NCBI RefSeq assembly: GCF_043195195.1
Contig: NZ_JBAFWT010000027.1
Span: 14,475-78,474 of the forward strand
Length of the DNA: 64,000 bases
Source: NCEH01 sp043195195
Lineage (GTDB): Bacteria; Pseudomonadota; Alphaproteobacteria; Rhizobiales; Xanthobacteraceae
Direction: 5' to 3'
Shown: positions 42,722 to 51,411 of the stretch, piece by piece
How positions within the stretch are numbered: position 1 is the first letter of the stretch
Layout of the letters: the number at the start of each line of letters is the position of its first letter
The notes under the pieces: model-generated
Seen by the model: only the letters and a program-made list of their open reading frames with translations
Database searches by the model: none
Told to the model about the DNA's origin: nothing
Translations under genes and position numbers: made by a program

Positions 42722-43432
42722 TCACACGCTTTCGGCGTAGCGTTCATAGGCGACTTCGACTGTCAGAATGTGTGCGCGCATGGCATGCGCCGCCTCTGCC
42801 TTGTCGCCGCGCAAGATCGCGGTGACTACTTGGTCGTGCTCGGCGTAAGAGAGCGCGAGACGGCCGAGATTGCGGAACTGCGCGCGCCGGAACGGCTGCA
42901 GCCGTGCCCGCGTCGCAAGGGTGATCTCCGTGAGATAATCGTTGTGCGCCCCACCATAAAGGAAGGTGTGAAAGCGCTCGTTCAGAAAGGTATAATTGGT
43001 CTCGTCGCCCCGACGGGTCAGATCGGCAAGGTCGGCATGAATGGCCTGAAGCTGTCCCCGCTCGGCCGGCGTCATGTGGAGCGCACACAGGCCTGCACAC
43101 AGCGCTTCCAGCTCTGCCATCACGTCGAACATGCCACGCAGGCGCTCGAAGCTCGGCTTGGCCACCAGGGCGCTGCGATGCGGCCGCGTCTCCACGAGGC
43201 CGGAGGCGGCAAGGTCGCGGATGACCTCGCGCACCGGCGTGCGGGAGACGCCGTAGCGACGCGCGATCTCCATCTCCTCCAGAGGCGTGCCGGGGGCGAT
43301 GCGGCCGCCGACGATATCGTCGGCGATCTGTAGGCGCAGTTCCTCCGTGCGCGTCACGCTCCGCGTCTGGGCGCGGCGCCGGCGGGGCCGGGCAACCCGT
43401 GCCACTTCGGTGGAAGACGCTGGAAAAGTCAT
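42722..43432 (-). CDS. GntR/FCD-family transcriptional regulator
   Basis: 236 residues. N-terminal winged helix (GTPLEEMEIARRYGVSRTPVREVIRDLAASGLVE, about 45-80) and a helical FCD effector domain with metal-ligand-type residues in FHTFLYGGAHNDY and HDQVVTAILRGDKAEAAHAMRAHI. FCD regulators usually repress catabolic operons and sense carboxylates or nitrogenous metabolites. It lies last in the minus-strand atz series, 52 bp after atzH, and probably controls atzF and/or the transporter operon. The promoter is unclear. Confidence 0.88.
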   Translation of the reverse strand: MTFPASSTEVARVARPRRRRAQTRSVTRTEELRLQIADDIVGGRIAPGTPLEEMEIARRYGVSRTPVREVIRDLAASGLVETRPHRSALVAKPSFERLRGMFDVMAELEALCAGLCALHMTPAERGQLQAIHADLADLTRRGDETNYTFLNERFHTFLYGGAHNDYLTEITLATRARLQPFRRAQFRNLGRLALSYAEHDQVVTAILRGDKAEAAHAMRAHILTVEVAYERYAESV

Positions 43433-43484
43433 GACGGAACGCTACCGGATTCGCGGGACACAGAAAGGGCTTTGCCTGAACCAA

Positions 43485-43889
43485 TCAGAACGCATCGTCG
43501 GGTGGCTTGGGGATGGTGCTGACATGGGCGGCCACGACCCTCCAGCCCTGGTCGAACCTCACCCAGGTCTGCTGCTGCCGACCGAGGAGCCCGGGACCGG
43601 ACTCGCGCGCAAACAAGGTGGAGGCGACGGCGAAATCCCGCCCGTAGGTGGTGATGACCGTCTCGCTCAATTCACGCATGAGACCCAACGGAGAGCGCGC
43701 GCGGCGGAAGGCACGGATGGCGTCCATGCCGTAGAGGTTTTCCCCGCCGCCGAACCGGATGGTGCGGGGATCGTCAAAGAACAGCCCTTCGAGGGCGGGC
43801 ACATCATTGCTGACAAGCGCCTGTTCATAGCGCGCGAATGCTTCGGCAACCTCGGCCACGACTTCGGGAATATCAATATCCATATGCAC
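43485..43889 (-). CDS. atzH: AtzH-like protein (DUF3225, NTF2-like fold)
   Basis: 134 residues. A compact SnoaL/NTF2-like protein: AEAFARYEQALVSNDVPALEGLFFDDP, YGMDAIRAFRRAR, WVRFDQGWRVVAAHVS. This family is encoded with AtzE/AtzG in cyanuric-acid-type clusters, where AtzH acts on the product of AtzE (1,3-dicarboxyurea) giving allophanate. It ends just ahead of gntR and starts 2 bp after the atzE stop. Two ATGs (43889 and 43883) are equally possible starts. Function here is by homology and context. Confidence 0.8.
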   Translation of the reverse strand: MHMDIDIPEVVAEVAEAFARYEQALVSNDVPALEGLFFDDPRTIRFGGGENLYGMDAIRAFRRARSPLGLMRELSETVITTYGRDFAVASTLFARESGPGLLGRQQQTWVRFDQGWRVVAAHVSTIPKPPDDAF

Positions 43890-43891
43890 TC

Positions 43892-45319
43892 CTAGAGAGA
43901 TGCCACAGGCGCCTGGGCAATGCCGCGCTGTTGCAGGTCATGGGCCACCCGCAGGGCGAGATCCTCCCGCCACGGCGGCGCGATCACCTGCACCGCCAGG
44001 GGCAGCCCCTCATCGAGCCATATCGGCACCGCCACCACCGGCAGGCCGATGAAGGAAATCGGCTGGGTGAACAGGCCGAGGTTCGGTCGCACAGCCAGAG
44101 TCTGACCATCCAGCACGAACGTCTTCTGGCCGAGCTTCGGGGCGCGGGTCGGAGTTGCGGGGGCAAGCAGGATGTCCACTTCCTCGAACAGCGCCAGCAT
44201 CTGCGTCCGGAAATGGCGACGGAAGCGCTGGGCCGCAGTGGTCCAGGCGGCCGGGATGGCGAGCCCGGCGATCAGCCGGTCGCGCACGGCGGGGTCATAA
44301 TCTTGCGGCCGCTGACGCAGCCGCTCCGCATGGAGCCCAGCCCCGTCGGCCGCGGTGATGATATAGGCCGAGGCGCGGGCGCGGGCGGCTTCGGGAATAT
44401 CGACAGTGCGCATCGCATCAAGCGCCTGCGCCACCTTGTCCACTGCCGCCAGAGCCTCTGGCATGGCGCGCTGACGGAAGTAGCCGCCCGCCACCGCGAT
44501 GCGCAGTCCCTCGATTCCTCGTTTCAGGCTGGGGAGAGCCGGCTCCACCGGCTGGTCGGCGACGCCAGGATCGTCGGCATCCGCCCCCTGCATGGCGTCA
44601 TAGGCGAGCGCGAGATCTTCCACCGATCTGGCGAACGGTCCGAGGTGGTCAAAAGCGGAAACGAAGGGAAAGCTGCGGGCGCGCGTCAGCCGGCCGTATG
44701 TCGGCTTCAGCCCGAAGATGCCGCACAGGGACGCAGGGACGCGAATGGAGCCGTTGGTGTCGGAGCCGAGCGCCAGCTGCACCTCTCCCGCCGCGATGGC
44801 CGCCCCTGATCCACCGGAAGACCCACCGGTCATGTGATCCAGCGCGTGAGGATTGCGCGAGGCGCCGTCGTGGATGTTCTCGCCGGTGAAATCATAGGCG
44901 TACTCGCCCATGTTGAGCCCGCCCACGAGCACCGCTCCGGCGGCTTCCAGACGTTCGACAAGGGCGGCGTCGCGTGTGGCCGGCGCAAGCTCCCGATTGA
45001 TCTTGGAGCCCGCCCGCGTGGGCAGGCCGGCGATATCGAACAGATTCTTCACCGCAAAAGGCACGCCGGCCAGCGGTCCGAGAATTTTCCCCGCGGCGCG
45101 GTCTGCATCGATCGCGTCCGCTCGGGCACGTGCGCGCTCTGCGGTTACATCGGTGAATGCGTTCACCTTGGGATCGCGCGCGGCGATGCGGGCAAGCGCC
45201 GCATCCGTCGCCGCACGGGCCGTGACCGACCCGACCGCGACAGCGGCGGCGATTTCAGCGGCGGTGGCGGTGGCGGAAAGGGCCGGGTGTTCAGCCTTGG
45301 GATCGATGGCGACAGTCAT
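43892..45319 (-). CDS. atzE: AtzE-type amidase (1-carboxybiuret hydrolase-like)
   Basis: 475 residues of the amidase-signature family: AVKNLFDIAGLPT (catalytic Lys), TGGSSGGSGAA (cis-Ser) and GSDTNGSIRVPAS (nucleophilic Ser) are all present. It differs from AtzF in having no C-terminal extra domain. AtzE acts with the small subunit AtzG, encoded directly upstream with a 4-bp overlap (45316-45319), as GatA does with GatC. In s-triazine degraders it deaminates 1-carboxybiuret. No cyanuric acid hydrolase gene is here, so the natural substrate may be a related amide. Confidence 0.87.
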   Translation of the reverse strand: MTVAIDPKAEHPALSATATAAEIAAAVAVGSVTARAATDAALARIAARDPKVNAFTDVTAERARARADAIDADRAAGKILGPLAGVPFAVKNLFDIAGLPTRAGSKINRELAPATRDAALVERLEAAGAVLVGGLNMGEYAYDFTGENIHDGASRNPHALDHMTGGSSGGSGAAIAAGEVQLALGSDTNGSIRVPASLCGIFGLKPTYGRLTRARSFPFVSAFDHLGPFARSVEDLALAYDAMQGADADDPGVADQPVEPALPSLKRGIEGLRIAVAGGYFRQRAMPEALAAVDKVAQALDAMRTVDIPEAARARASAYIITAADGAGLHAERLRQRPQDYDPAVRDRLIAGLAIPAAWTTAAQRFRRHFRTQMLALFEEVDILLAPATPTRAPKLGQKTFVLDGQTLAVRPNLGLFTQPISFIGLPVVAVPIWLDEGLPLAVQVIAPPWREDLALRVAHDLQQRGIAQAPVASL

Positions 45320-45531
45320 GGACGATAGACCGGGGCAGGATCGAATTCATCGCCGAGATCGAGACCACGCACGAGGTTCGCGGCATCGGCGATCATCCGC
45401 AGATTGACCAGGGCTTCGGCCCGCCACTGCGGTTCAACTTTCAGCGCGAAGGCTTCGATGGCGCCGTCCAGCATCAGCTCAAGCGCGCCGTCGGAGACGG
45501 CCGGGACCGGCCGTTCAATGGGTTTGGACAT
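45316..45531 (-). CDS. atzG: AtzG-like small subunit (DUF4089)
   Basis: 71 residues. The helical sequence (LELMLDGAIEAFALKVEPQW, LVNLRMIADAANLVRG, DEFDPAPVYRP) is the short GatC-like family that stabilises AtzE. Start ATG 45531 is 8 bp beyond the stop of the ATPase gene; the atzE start overlaps its stop. The C-terminal DPAPVYRP is typical. It is easily missed by gene callers, and its presence is strong support for the AtzE assignment. Confidence 0.85.
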   Translation of the reverse strand: MSKPIERPVPAVSDGALELMLDGAIEAFALKVEPQWRAEALVNLRMIADAANLVRGLDLGDEFDPAPVYRP

Positions 45532-45539
45532 GAGACCTC

Positions 45540-47390
45540 TCACACCGGCGGATGGGGAATGGCGGCAATCAGCTCGCGCGTATAGGCAGCCTGCGGGGCT
45601 TCGAGCACCTGTTCTGAGGTGCCCTCCTCCACCATCTTGCCCTGGCGCATGACGATGACCCGGTCGCACAACAGGCGCACCACGTGGAGGTCGTGGGAGA
45701 CGAACAGATAGCTCATGCCGAGCGTCTGCTTCAGTTCCTCCAGCAGGTTCAGCACCACCGCCTGAACCGACACGTCAAGGGCGGCGGTGGGCTCGTCGAG
45801 GATCACCAAGTCGGGTTTGAGAGCAATGGCACGGGCGATGCCGACGCGCGCTTTCTGGCCGCCCGAGAGTTGGTGCGGGAAGCGGTCGAGGAGGTCGAGC
45901 GGCAGGCCTACCATGCTGGCCAGCTCCTCTACTTTCGCCCGCATCTGGGCGCCGCCGCGAATGCCAAACTGTTCGCCCATGCGCAGCAGCGGATCGGCGA
46001 TGGCGCGGGCGGCGGTGTAACGCGGGTTCAGACTGTCGGTGGGGTCCTGAAACACCATCTGGATGCGCCGGCGCATGGGATGGTGGGCGAAGGCCTTGGC
46101 CGGAATGGAGCCGATGTCCATGCCGTCGAAAGTGATCTTTCCGGAGGTGGGATCAATCAACCGCATGACGATGGTGGAGGTGGTGGATTTGCCGCAGCCG
46201 CTCTCGCCCACCAGACCGACGCTCTCGCCTTTTCTCACCTCGAAGGAGAGGCCGTCGACGGCGCGGAAGAGCGCGTCCTCGGGCAGCGCCTTCTTGCCGG
46301 AGAGCTTTGCGAGGAAGCCGGTTGGCATTCCTTGGCGTGGATATTCCTTCAGCAGGTTTTCCACCTTCAGGAGGGGCGTCCCGGGCAATCCCCTCTCCCC
46401 GCCGGGGAGAGGGGCTGGGTGAGGGGGGTCGGGCCTTTGCGATGAAGCCTGTGCCCCCTCACCTGTCGCCTGCGGCGCCGACCTCTCCCCCTCGGGGAGA
46501 GCTGGAGAACCGACAGGCACCTCCGGCAGCAGGTCGCTGAGCGCAATCCCCGGACGCGGCGTCGCGCGCACCAGTTTCTGCGTATAGGGATGCTGCGGCG
46601 CGCGGAAAATCTGCTCGGCCGGCGCGGTTTCCACCACCTTGCCCTTCTCCATCACCACCACCGTGTCGCAATAGGTGGCGGCGAGGCCGAGGTCGTGGGT
46701 GATGAGAATGGTGGACATGCCGCGCGCCCGCGTCAGCTCTGTCACGAGATCCATCACCGCTTTCTGCGTGGTCACGTCGAGGCCGGTGGTGGGCTCGTCG
46801 GCGATCAGCAATTGCGGCTGGCACGCGAGCGCGAGCGCGATCACGATGCGCTGGCACATGCCGCCCGACAGCTCGAAGGGATAAGCGTGATAGCGCTCCT
46901 GCGGCCGGGCGATGCGCACCTGCTCCAGGATCTCGATCACCTTCGCCTTCACATTGCGCGGCTCGGCCTGGAGATGGTGCAGCAGCACATCGCCGATCTG
47001 GTCGCCCACCTTGCGGATCGGATTGAGCGCCGCGCGCGGATTCTGGAAGATCATGGAGATCTCCCGCCCGCGCAGGTCGCGCATGGTGCGCTCGGTGGCA
47101 TTGGCGACGTCGATGCCGGAGAAGGTGATGGTCCCTTCCGCGATCCGCCCCGCCCGGTCGAGAATGCGCATCAGCGTGTAGGAGGTCACGGACTTGCCGG
47201 ACCCGCTCTCGCCCACGATACCCACGGTCTCGCCCTTGCGGACCGTCAGGTCCACCTGCTTCACCGCGGTGACGATGCCTTTGCGGGTGGCGAACTCCAC
47301 CGTGAGGTGATGCACCTCCAGCAGGGGGCCGCGCGCCTCCTCGGCGGGGGTGGGGGTGGTGGCCTGCGTCATATCGATCACACCGTGCAT
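45540..47390 (-). CDS. ABC transporter ATP-binding protein with two fused ATPase domains (DppD-DppF fusion)
   Basis: 616 residues, two complete ATPase modules: Walker A GESGSGKS (about 55), signature LSGGMCQR and Walker B LIADEPTTGLD in the first; GESGCGKST, LSGGQKAR and VILDEPTAALD in the second. Between them is a 50-residue linker rich in Pro/Gly/Glu (for example ALPEGERSAPQ, PAPLPGGERG), which is the translation of two REP-like palindromes (46390-46501). Energises the peptide-type importer encoded upstream. Start ATG 47390; ATG 47372 also in frame. No other ATPase gene is present for this transporter. Confidence 0.92.
   Translation of the reverse strand: MHGVIDMTQATTPTPAEEARGPLLEVHHLTVEFATRKGIVTAVKQVDLTVRKGETVGIVGESGSGKSVTSYTLMRILDRAGRIAEGTITFSGIDVANATERTMRDLRGREISMIFQNPRAALNPIRKVGDQIGDVLLHHLQAEPRNVKAKVIEILEQVRIARPQERYHAYPFELSGGMCQRIVIALALACQPQLLIADEPTTGLDVTTQKAVMDLVTELTRARGMSTILITHDLGLAATYCDTVVVMEKGKVVETAPAEQIFRAPQHPYTQKLVRATPRPGIALSDLLPEVPVGSPALPEGERSAPQATGEGAQASSQRPDPPHPAPLPGGERGLPGTPLLKVENLLKEYPRQGMPTGFLAKLSGKKALPEDALFRAVDGLSFEVRKGESVGLVGESGCGKSTTSTIVMRLIDPTSGKITFDGMDIGSIPAKAFAHHPMRRRIQMVFQDPTDSLNPRYTAARAIADPLLRMGEQFGIRGGAQMRAKVEELASMVGLPLDLLDRFPHQLSGGQKARVGIARAIALKPDLVILDEPTAALDVSVQAVVLNLLEELKQTLGMSYLFVSHDLHVVRLLCDRVIVMRQGKMVEEGTSEQVLEAPQAAYTRELIAAIPHPPV
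46390..46501. repeat. Pair of REP-like palindromes inside the coding sequence of the fused ATPase
   Basis: Unit 1: CCCCTCTCCCC (46390-46400), loop GCC, GGGGAGAGGGG (46404-46414), then GGGTGAGGGGG. Unit 2 lies in opposite orientation: CCCCCTCACC near 46454-46463 and CTCTCCCC (46483-46490), loop CTC, GGGGAGAG (46494-46501). Such head-to-head units are widespread intergenic elements in Hyphomicrobiales; here they are translated in frame within the interdomain linker. Confidence 0.8.
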
Positions 47391-47401
47391 GGCGCGCCCC
47401 C

Positions 47402-48298
47402 TCAGGTGCGGCGCTGGGGATCGACGATGTCGCGCAGACCGTCACCCAGCAGGTTGAAGCAGAACACCGCGAACATCAGCGCGAGGCCGGGAAACAGCGC
47501 GATCCACCATTCGCCGGAAACGATGAAGGCCGAGCCCTCCGCCACCATGATCCCCCATTCCGGGGTCGGCGGACGCACGCCGAGGCCAATGAAGGACAGG
47601 CCGGCCGCGTTCAGAATGGCGTAGCCCATGGTCAGCGACATCTGCACCATCATGATGGGCAGGATGTTGGGCAGGATCTGCGTCAGCAGGATGCGCCATT
47701 CGCTGTTGCCGGTGAGCCGGGCCGCCTGGATGAAGCCGGACTGCCGGCGGATCGCCGCCTCCGCCCGCGCCACGCGGGCATAGAGCGGGAAATTGATGAT
47801 GGCGGTGGCGATCACGATGTTGGTGACCGTGTTGCCCAGCGCCGCCACGATGCCCATGGCCAGAACGAACAGGGGGAAGGCCATGATGGTGTCGGAGATG
47901 CGCCCGACGATGCGGTCGGTCCACCCCACGAAGAAGCCCGCAGCGATGCCGGCAATCCCACCGGCGGCGAAAACCAGCGCCACCGAAAAAATGGCGATGC
48001 CCATGTCCAGCCGCGTCGCCACGATGACGCGGGAGAACATGTCACGGCCGAGTTGGTCGGTGCCGAACCAATGGGCCCAGGAGGGCGCCTGGAGCGCGGC
48101 TTTGGTGTCGCTCGCGAGCGGGTCATAAGGCACGATGTAGGGGCCGATGGCGGCCGCCACGATCAGCACCAGGAACATGCCGAAGGCGAGCCCCGTGACC
48201 GGATTTTCCGAGATCACATATTTCGCGTGGCGCAGCGTCGCCGCAAGGCCGCCGGAAGAGAAAGCCGATCCGCGATCGGCCGGGTTTGCGAGGGTCAT
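47402..48298 (-). CDS. ABC transporter permease, DppC/OppC type
   Basis: 298 residues with about six helices, starting after a hydrophilic N-terminus; AHWFGTDQLGRDMFSRVIVATRLD is the typical post-helix-1 loop and GFIQAARLTGNSEWRILLTQILPNILP is the EAA loop. It overlaps the preceding DppB-type gene by 4 bp (48295-48298) and leaves 11 bp to the ATPase gene. With it and the binding protein at 49495-51117 it forms the importer of the atz locus. Confidence 0.92.
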   Translation of the reverse strand: MTLANPADRGSAFSSGGLAATLRHAKYVISENPVTGLAFGMFLVLIVAAAIGPYIVPYDPLASDTKAALQAPSWAHWFGTDQLGRDMFSRVIVATRLDMGIAIFSVALVFAAGGIAGIAAGFFVGWTDRIVGRISDTIMAFPLFVLAMGIVAALGNTVTNIVIATAIINFPLYARVARAEAAIRRQSGFIQAARLTGNSEWRILLTQILPNILPIMMVQMSLTMGYAILNAAGLSFIGLGVRPPTPEWGIMVAEGSAFIVSGEWWIALFPGLALMFAVFCFNLLGDGLRDIVDPQRRT

Positions 48299-49308
48299 GC
48301 TTCGCTCCGTGCGCGCGGATCGATGACACCGTAGGTGAGGTCGATCACGAGATTGAGGACGATGTAGAGAATGGCCATGGCGAGCACGAAGCCCTGCACC
48401 GGCGCATAGTCCGAGGAGATCAGCGCCTCGACCGCATAGGAGCCGATGCCCGGCCAGGCGAACACCTTCTCCACCAGCACGTTGGCGCCGAGCAGGAAGG
48501 AGAACACCATGCCGAGCGTGGTGATGACCGGCAGCATGGCATTGCGAAACGCATAGACCATGATGACCTTGTATGGCGTGAGCCCGGCCGCCCGTGCCGT
48601 GCGCACGAATTCCGACGACAGCACCGAAAGCATGGAGGCGCGGGTGATGCGCGCGATGGGAGCAAGCGCAAAGATCGCAAGCGTTACCGTGGGGATCGCC
48701 AATTGCGCTGCCGCCGAGCGGAAGGTTTCAAGATCACCCGCGATCAGACTGTCGATGAGATAGAAGCCGGTGACGGTGGGCGGCGCTGTGTAGAACACGT
48801 CCAACCGCCCGAGCGGCGCAGGCGCCCAGCCGAACTTGAAATAGAACACATAGACCAACAGCAGGCCGGTGAAGAAAACTGGCAGCGACACGCCGGCGGT
48901 GGTGATGACGCGACAGGCATGGTCCACCCAGGTTCCCTGCTTCACCGCTGCCATGATGCCGAAGGGAATGGCGATGGCGAGCGCCAGGATGAGGCCTGAG
49001 AGGGTCAGCTCGGCGGACGCCGGCAAGCGGCTCGCAATCTCTGTCGCGACCGGCTGGCCGGTGGAGAGCGAAGAACCAAGGTCGCCTTTCGACAGCGCCG
49101 TCACATAATCCACGAACTGCACCGGCAGCGGCTTGTCGAGGCCGAGCTTGGTGCGGATTTCCGCGATCGCCTGCGGGGTCGCAGCGGGGCCGGCGAAATA
49201 AGCGGCGGCGTCGCCCGGTAGCACGCGGGTAAGCATGAAGGTGACGATCACCACGCCAATAAGGCTCGGGATCGCGGTGGCGATACGGCTGGCGATCAGC
49301 TTCAACAT
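48295..49308 (-). CDS. ABC transporter permease, DppB/OppB type
   Basis: 337 residues from ATG 49308, which has AAGGAAG 5 nt ahead; the open frame continues upstream through repeat DNA and should be ignored. About six helices, GDLGSSLSTGQPVA after the first, and the EAA loop EFVRTARAAGLTPYKVIMVYAFRNA. PLGRLDVFYTAPPTVTGFYLID forms a longer periplasmic loop than usual, as in many OppB proteins. Confidence 0.92.
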   Translation of the reverse strand: MLKLIASRIATAIPSLIGVVIVTFMLTRVLPGDAAAYFAGPAATPQAIAEIRTKLGLDKPLPVQFVDYVTALSKGDLGSSLSTGQPVATEIASRLPASAELTLSGLILALAIAIPFGIMAAVKQGTWVDHACRVITTAGVSLPVFFTGLLLVYVFYFKFGWAPAPLGRLDVFYTAPPTVTGFYLIDSLIAGDLETFRSAAAQLAIPTVTLAIFALAPIARITRASMLSVLSSEFVRTARAAGLTPYKVIMVYAFRNAMLPVITTLGMVFSFLLGANVLVEKVFAWPGIGSYAVEALISSDYAPVQGFVLAMAILYIVLNLVIDLTYGVIDPRARSEA

Positions 49309-49361
49309 CACGGCTTCCTTTCGACCTGATGCGGGATGAATGCCCGCCTGCGGCGCCACCC

Positions 49362-49478
49362 CACCCCTCCCCCGCAAGCGGGAGAGGGAATGCGTCGGTG
49401 TTTTGTGGCGCGACTGTCTCCTGCCCGCTCTGTCGGTGCCCCCCTCTCCCGCTTGTGAGAGAGGGTTAGAGAGGGGAG
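49362..49478. repeat. REP-like palindromes in the gap between binding protein and permease genes
   Basis: Unit 1 contains CCCGCAAGCGGG (49371-49382) after ACCCCTCC, followed by AGAGGG. Unit 2 has CCCCTCTC (49442-49449) with GAGAGGG, followed by TTAGAGAGGGG. They share the C-rich/GAGAGGG layout of the elements inside the ATPase gene. In an operon gap, such hairpins may reduce downstream expression and so lower permease relative to the binding protein. Confidence 0.7.
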
Positions 49479-49494
49479 GTCTCCGGTGGAGAAA

Positions 49495-51117
49495 TCACCC
49501 CTTCACAAAAGAGCGATAGTCCAGCCGGCGATGGAACCAGTATTCGTAGCCGGTCACGTTCTTCTGCATCGCGATGTTCACATAGGGCTGGTACAGCGGA
49601 ATGCGCGGCACGTCGGCGAAGGCGAGGTCGATCATTCCCTTCACGTCCGCATCATAGGCCGTCTTGTCGCCGTTCGCGGCGGCACTGCGGGCGCCGTCGA
49701 TGAAGGCGTCCATGGCGGCGGACTTGTAGCTCATGGTGTTAAATACGGAATTCTGCCCGTGATAGCACCAGAAGAAGAAGTATTCGGGATAATCCAGCCA
49801 TCCAGAGAACACGTTGGTGAAGAGCGGCAGCTCTTTCTTGTTCAGCTCCGTGCGCCAGTTGGCGCCGGGGATCTTGTTGATGGTGGTCTTGATACCCAGT
49901 TCTTGCAGATTTTCCTGAAGAAGCACGCACAACGGCTCGTTGACTCCGGCAAAGCCGAGATCGAAGGAAATGGTGGTCTCAAGCCCGTTGGGATAGCCGG
50001 CCTCGGTGAGCAATTGCTTGGCCTTGGCGAGATCGGTTGTGAAGGGTGCAGGCTGCGGCCACACCGCCTCTTTCACTCCACCCGGCGCCGCACCGAACAT
50101 GGGCTTGCCGAGGCCGAACAGAACCGCATCCATGATCTTCTGATAGGGAATGGCATAGGCGACAGCCTGCCGGACCTTCAGGTTGTCGAAGGGCGGCTTG
50201 GTGACGTTCATGCCGATATATTGCAGGCCGTTGGAATAGGGCGTTGAGATAATAGTCAGCTTGCCGCTGTCCTTCAGCTCGACGAAGTCCTTGTTGGGCA
50301 GGTCATAGGAGATGTCGGCATCGCCACGCTCCAACAGCGCCCGACGGTTACCGGCGGAAGGCACCATGCGCCAGATCACCCGCTTGATCTTCGGCATCGG
50401 GCCGCCGACCCATTTGTCGTTACGTTCGAACACGACCTCGGTGCCGGGGGTCCATTTGGTGACCTTGTAGGCGCCGGAGCCGACTGTGTTCTGCTTGGCA
50501 TATTCCAGGCCCCATGGGTCCTGAGCCGTCGCGTTCTTCTTCACCAGCTCGGAATTCATGATGCACGGCACCACGACCGCGAGATCGGGGATCGTGAGGC
50601 GATCCTTGCGCAGGAAATCGACGCGGAAAGTGTGGTCGTCCACGACGACGAATTGCTCCGGCTTCTCCAGCGAGCCGGCCTTCATCTGGAAGGTGGGGAA
50701 GCCGCCGACGCTCACCGCCCGGTCCATGGACCATTTCACGTCCTTGGCGGTCACCGGCGTGCCGTCCTGGAAGGTCGCGTTCTTCTTCAGCTTGAAGGTC
50801 GCGGACATGTCGCCGAGGTTCATATCCTCGGCCAGTTCGCCCTCGATCTTGTCGCGGTCGTAATAGGGCGTGCCGTTCACATCCTTCATGGGATGGGTGA
50901 TGAGGCGATCGTAGCAGTTCCAGCTCACTTCATAGCCGGGCACGTTGGTGCCAACGCCCTGCACGTCCAGATTGTTCGGGCCACTCTCGGACACGATGAG
51001 CAAGGTTTCCGACCGCGCCTGTGCCTGGGCGGAAGAGAACACCGCTGGCGCCGCCACACCCGCCGCGCTGGCGGTTGCAGTCACGGAAGCGGTTTTGAGA
51101 AACTCGCGACGATTCAT
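49495..51117 (-). CDS. ABC transporter substrate-binding protein, family 5, with Tat signal
   Basis: 540 residues. The N-terminus MNRREFLKTASV is a twin-arginine signal followed by a hydrophobic stretch and cleavage near SAQAQA, so it is exported folded, presumably to the periplasm. Family 5 features include EDMNLGDMSATFKLKKNATF, AKDVKWSMDRAV and AYAIPYQKIMDAV. It heads the minus-strand operon feeding the atz amidases; a urea-, biuret- or amide-like solute is likely, but family membership alone does not show it. A sigma-54-like promoter lies about 43 bp upstream of the start. Confidence 0.9.
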   Translation of the reverse strand: MNRREFLKTASVTATASAAGVAAPAVFSSAQAQARSETLLIVSESGPNNLDVQGVGTNVPGYEVSWNCYDRLITHPMKDVNGTPYYDRDKIEGELAEDMNLGDMSATFKLKKNATFQDGTPVTAKDVKWSMDRAVSVGGFPTFQMKAGSLEKPEQFVVVDDHTFRVDFLRKDRLTIPDLAVVVPCIMNSELVKKNATAQDPWGLEYAKQNTVGSGAYKVTKWTPGTEVVFERNDKWVGGPMPKIKRVIWRMVPSAGNRRALLERGDADISYDLPNKDFVELKDSGKLTIISTPYSNGLQYIGMNVTKPPFDNLKVRQAVAYAIPYQKIMDAVLFGLGKPMFGAAPGGVKEAVWPQPAPFTTDLAKAKQLLTEAGYPNGLETTISFDLGFAGVNEPLCVLLQENLQELGIKTTINKIPGANWRTELNKKELPLFTNVFSGWLDYPEYFFFWCYHGQNSVFNTMSYKSAAMDAFIDGARSAAANGDKTAYDADVKGMIDLAFADVPRIPLYQPYVNIAMQKNVTGYEYWFHRRLDYRSFVKG

Positions 51118-51159
51118 GCTTGGTATCCCCGTCTGAGAAAGCGTGCCTGCGCTTCCTCA

Positions 51160-51176
51160 TTCAAGGGACGTGCCAA
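51160..51176 (-). promoter_or_regulatory. Sigma-54-like promoter of the atz-locus transporter operon
   Basis: On the minus strand TTGGCACGTCCCTTGAA: the -24 part TTGGCACG is perfect and spacing is right; the -12 core reads GA where GC is expected. The -12 element is about 45 bp from the start codon. Weaker than the atzF promoter but found in the matching operon. Confidence 0.5.
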
Positions 51177-51279
51177 TTGCATACGATTTTTTAAAAGTCT
51201 TTTTTATTCAATTAATTATGCTGCAATTTTTCCGCTCGGAGCCAAGCTGAAAACTGTTTTTTGCATAAAAATTAGTCAC

Positions 51280-51311
51280 ATATGGCGCCATTGCATGCAT
51301 CTGCGCCATAT
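51280..51311. promoter_or_regulatory. 32-bp dyad upstream of the transporter operon, candidate activator or repressor site
   Basis: ATATGGCGC (51280-51288) and GCGCCATAT (51303-51311) are perfect 9-bp arms; the 14-bp spacer holds TGCATGCA (51292-51299), itself palindromic, and ATGGCGCCAT (51282-51291) is a third palindrome. It sits about 105-150 bp upstream of the -24/-12 element, a usual place for an enhancer-binding protein. Confidence 0.6.
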
Positions 51312-51411
51312 TGGATTTAGATGAACATCCTACAAATGGGATGACTGCCACGCAACCGCTTGTGGCGCGACGGCAAGGGAGCCACCGACTTTTATCCCAT
51401 ACCCCAAGACG

